6,124 nt of DNA, taken from NCBI GenBank assembly GCA_035569435.1, contig DATMNB010000147.1, positions 1 through 6,124 on the forward strand, read 5' to 3'. The notes beneath the pieces are model-generated. The model had not been told where the DNA came from. It saw nothing but the letters and a program-made list of their open reading frames with translations, and did no database searches. Positions 5,455 to 6,124 of the stretch are shown one piece after another. Origin of the DNA: DASRDS01 sp035569435 (GTDB taxonomy: Bacteria > Gemmatimonadota > Gemmatimonadetes > Gemmatimonadales > Gemmatimonadaceae). A program made the translations under genes and the position numbers. Position 1 is the stretch's first letter, and every line of letters starts with the position of its first letter.

Positions 5455-5995
5455 GTGCTGAATCGCCCCGGCGTCACCGACGACATACACGTCATTGGTA
5501 TCAGCATCCCACACGCCATGCAAATTCTGCGTCGTCGCCGCAGTGCTCACCACCCACTTCCCGCTGGCGATCGTGTACTGGTCGACCGCGCCCCCGGCGC
5601 CCGCCGCCCACACGTCGAGCCCGCTAAAACCGTGCACCGCGTTGAGCGCGGTGGTCGTGCCGCTCGCCATTGCCATGAAGACCGACCCGCCTGTGTGGTG
5701 CGAGATCGTCCCGTTTGACGCCACAGTATACACGTTGTTGGCGGCGTCGCCCCACACGGCCTGGAGGTTAGCGGATGTGCTAGCCGGCGTGGACGGGACG
5801 TACGACGATCCGTTGTAGTACCCGATGACACCAGCGTTGCCGCAGCTGTACATCACGGTCGGCGAGACTGGGTCCAGGATGCACCGTTGTAGTGCGCGAT
5901 CACACCGTCGGCGCCCGGTGATCCACCCATCGTTCGCGCCACTGCCGCCAACGGCAGTGTAATTGATGGCGGGTAGTCCGGTGACCGCCGAGGTA

Positions 5996-6124
5996 TTAGC
6001 GCGTGCCAAAGAGCACCACGCCGTTGTCCCCACCGACCACGATGTGCGTCCGCGCCGTCCCGTGCACCGCGCGCAACGCCGTTGTCACCCCGCTCGGCAT
6101 GTTCAGCCATTGGCCGCCGTTCCA
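5996..6124 (-). CDS. C-terminal end of a propeller-like repeat protein entering from the right edge
   Basis: Only the last 42 codons are in the window, ending TAA at 5996-5998. They encode one repeat: WNGGQWLNMPSGVTTALRAV, then the closing segment GGDNGVVLFGTR. Against the end of the downstream copy, 37 of 42 residues match. The bulk of the protein, any signal peptide and the promoter lie outside. In the intact family such repeats would be expected to form a beta-propeller in a secreted or cell-surface protein. I see no terminator after the stop: the next base already belongs to the truncated second copy. Confidence 0.75.
   Translation of the reverse strand, partial: WNGGQWLNMPSGVTTALRAVHGTARTHIVVGGDNGVVLFGTR
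5999..6124 (-). repeat. Direct repeat unit, upstream copy (continues past window)
   Basis: Partner of the repeat at 5329-5454. The similarity reaches the window edge, so the true repeated unit is probably longer. Confidence 0.8.

Larger units (their letters stand above)
5326..5995 (-). pseudogene. 5'-truncated, frameshifted copy of a propeller-like repeat protein
   Basis: The coding remnant consists of about six repeats of roughly 40 residues of the type NLQAVWGDAANNVYTV... followed by a Gly-x-Ile-x-H/Y-Y-N-G turn (HYNG, YYNG, HHTG, HWNG), and ends in GGDNGVVLLGTR then TAA. Such repeats occur in secreted or surface beta-propeller-like proteins; function unknown. The first repeat is read only by switching frame: VGGSGANDGW in one frame, GADGVIAHYNG in the next, then back. 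This implies an extra base near 5914-5916 and a compensating change near 5869-5873. The spacer between repeats one and two is also about 15 residues short. Homology begins immediately after the stop of the upstream copy, with no start codon or leader. In-frame starts are a GTG at 6033 inside the upstream copy and an ATG at 5853. It could be a decayed duplicate, or a gene with sequencing indels. Confidence 0.6.

Noticed and set aside
5853..6110. Minus-strand 85-codon open frame as a separate gene
   Set aside because: Its first half is a shadow of the upstream copy's end and its last part (GADGVIAHYNG) is the shifted first repeat of the downstream copy, so it is a frameshift product and not a gene.

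Overview
The window is high-GC bacterial DNA whose coding layout and protein families (a KdpD/KdpE-like two-component pair, a PknB-type membrane Ser/Thr kinase, a PqqD-like protein, and secreted-type tandem repeats of the VWG-DVYxVG-GxIxHYNG kind) best fit a soil or sediment lineage such as Gemmatimonadota. That phylum guess comes from overall character only; there is no rRNA or other marker.

Left block (1-2151, minus strand): a three-gene operon read right to left. It holds a small protein of unknown function (91 aa), an OmpR/KdpE-type response regulator, and a KdpD-like membrane sensor kinase that runs off the left edge. The genes overlap by 11 and about 20 bp, so translation is probably coupled. 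No Kdp potassium-pump gene is visible.

Central control region (2152-2320): a compact divergent intergenic region. It carries a perfect 18-bp palindrome containing TGTGA-N6-TCACA, identical to the CRP consensus. This sits exactly 41.5 bp upstream of a predicted start site for the left operon (class II geometry). On the plus side there is a good sigma70-like promoter whose predicted start lies 2 nt before the kinase ATG, implying a leaderless mRNA. Two overlapping dyads lie just upstream of its -35.

Plus-strand gene (2321-3946): a Ser/Thr protein kinase with intact catalytic motifs, a Thr-containing juxtamembrane linker, one transmembrane helix, a Pro/Ala-rich stalk and an unrecognised C-terminal outer domain with two cysteines.

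Right block (3953-6124, minus strand), converging on the kinase with a 6-bp gap: a PqqD-like protein, preceded by a nucleotidyltransferase of the NTP_transf_5 type. Families of this pair often occur together in RiPP (lasso-type) or HprK-related loci, but here no precursor, cyclase or protease is seen. Upstream lie two tandem copies of a propeller-like repeat protein: the 3' end of a gene entering from the right edge, and a 5'-truncated, frameshifted second copy. The two copies' ends are about 79% identical in DNA but 88% in protein.

No tRNA, rRNA, CRISPR array or insertion sequence was seen, and no intergenic stretch exceeds 300 bases.
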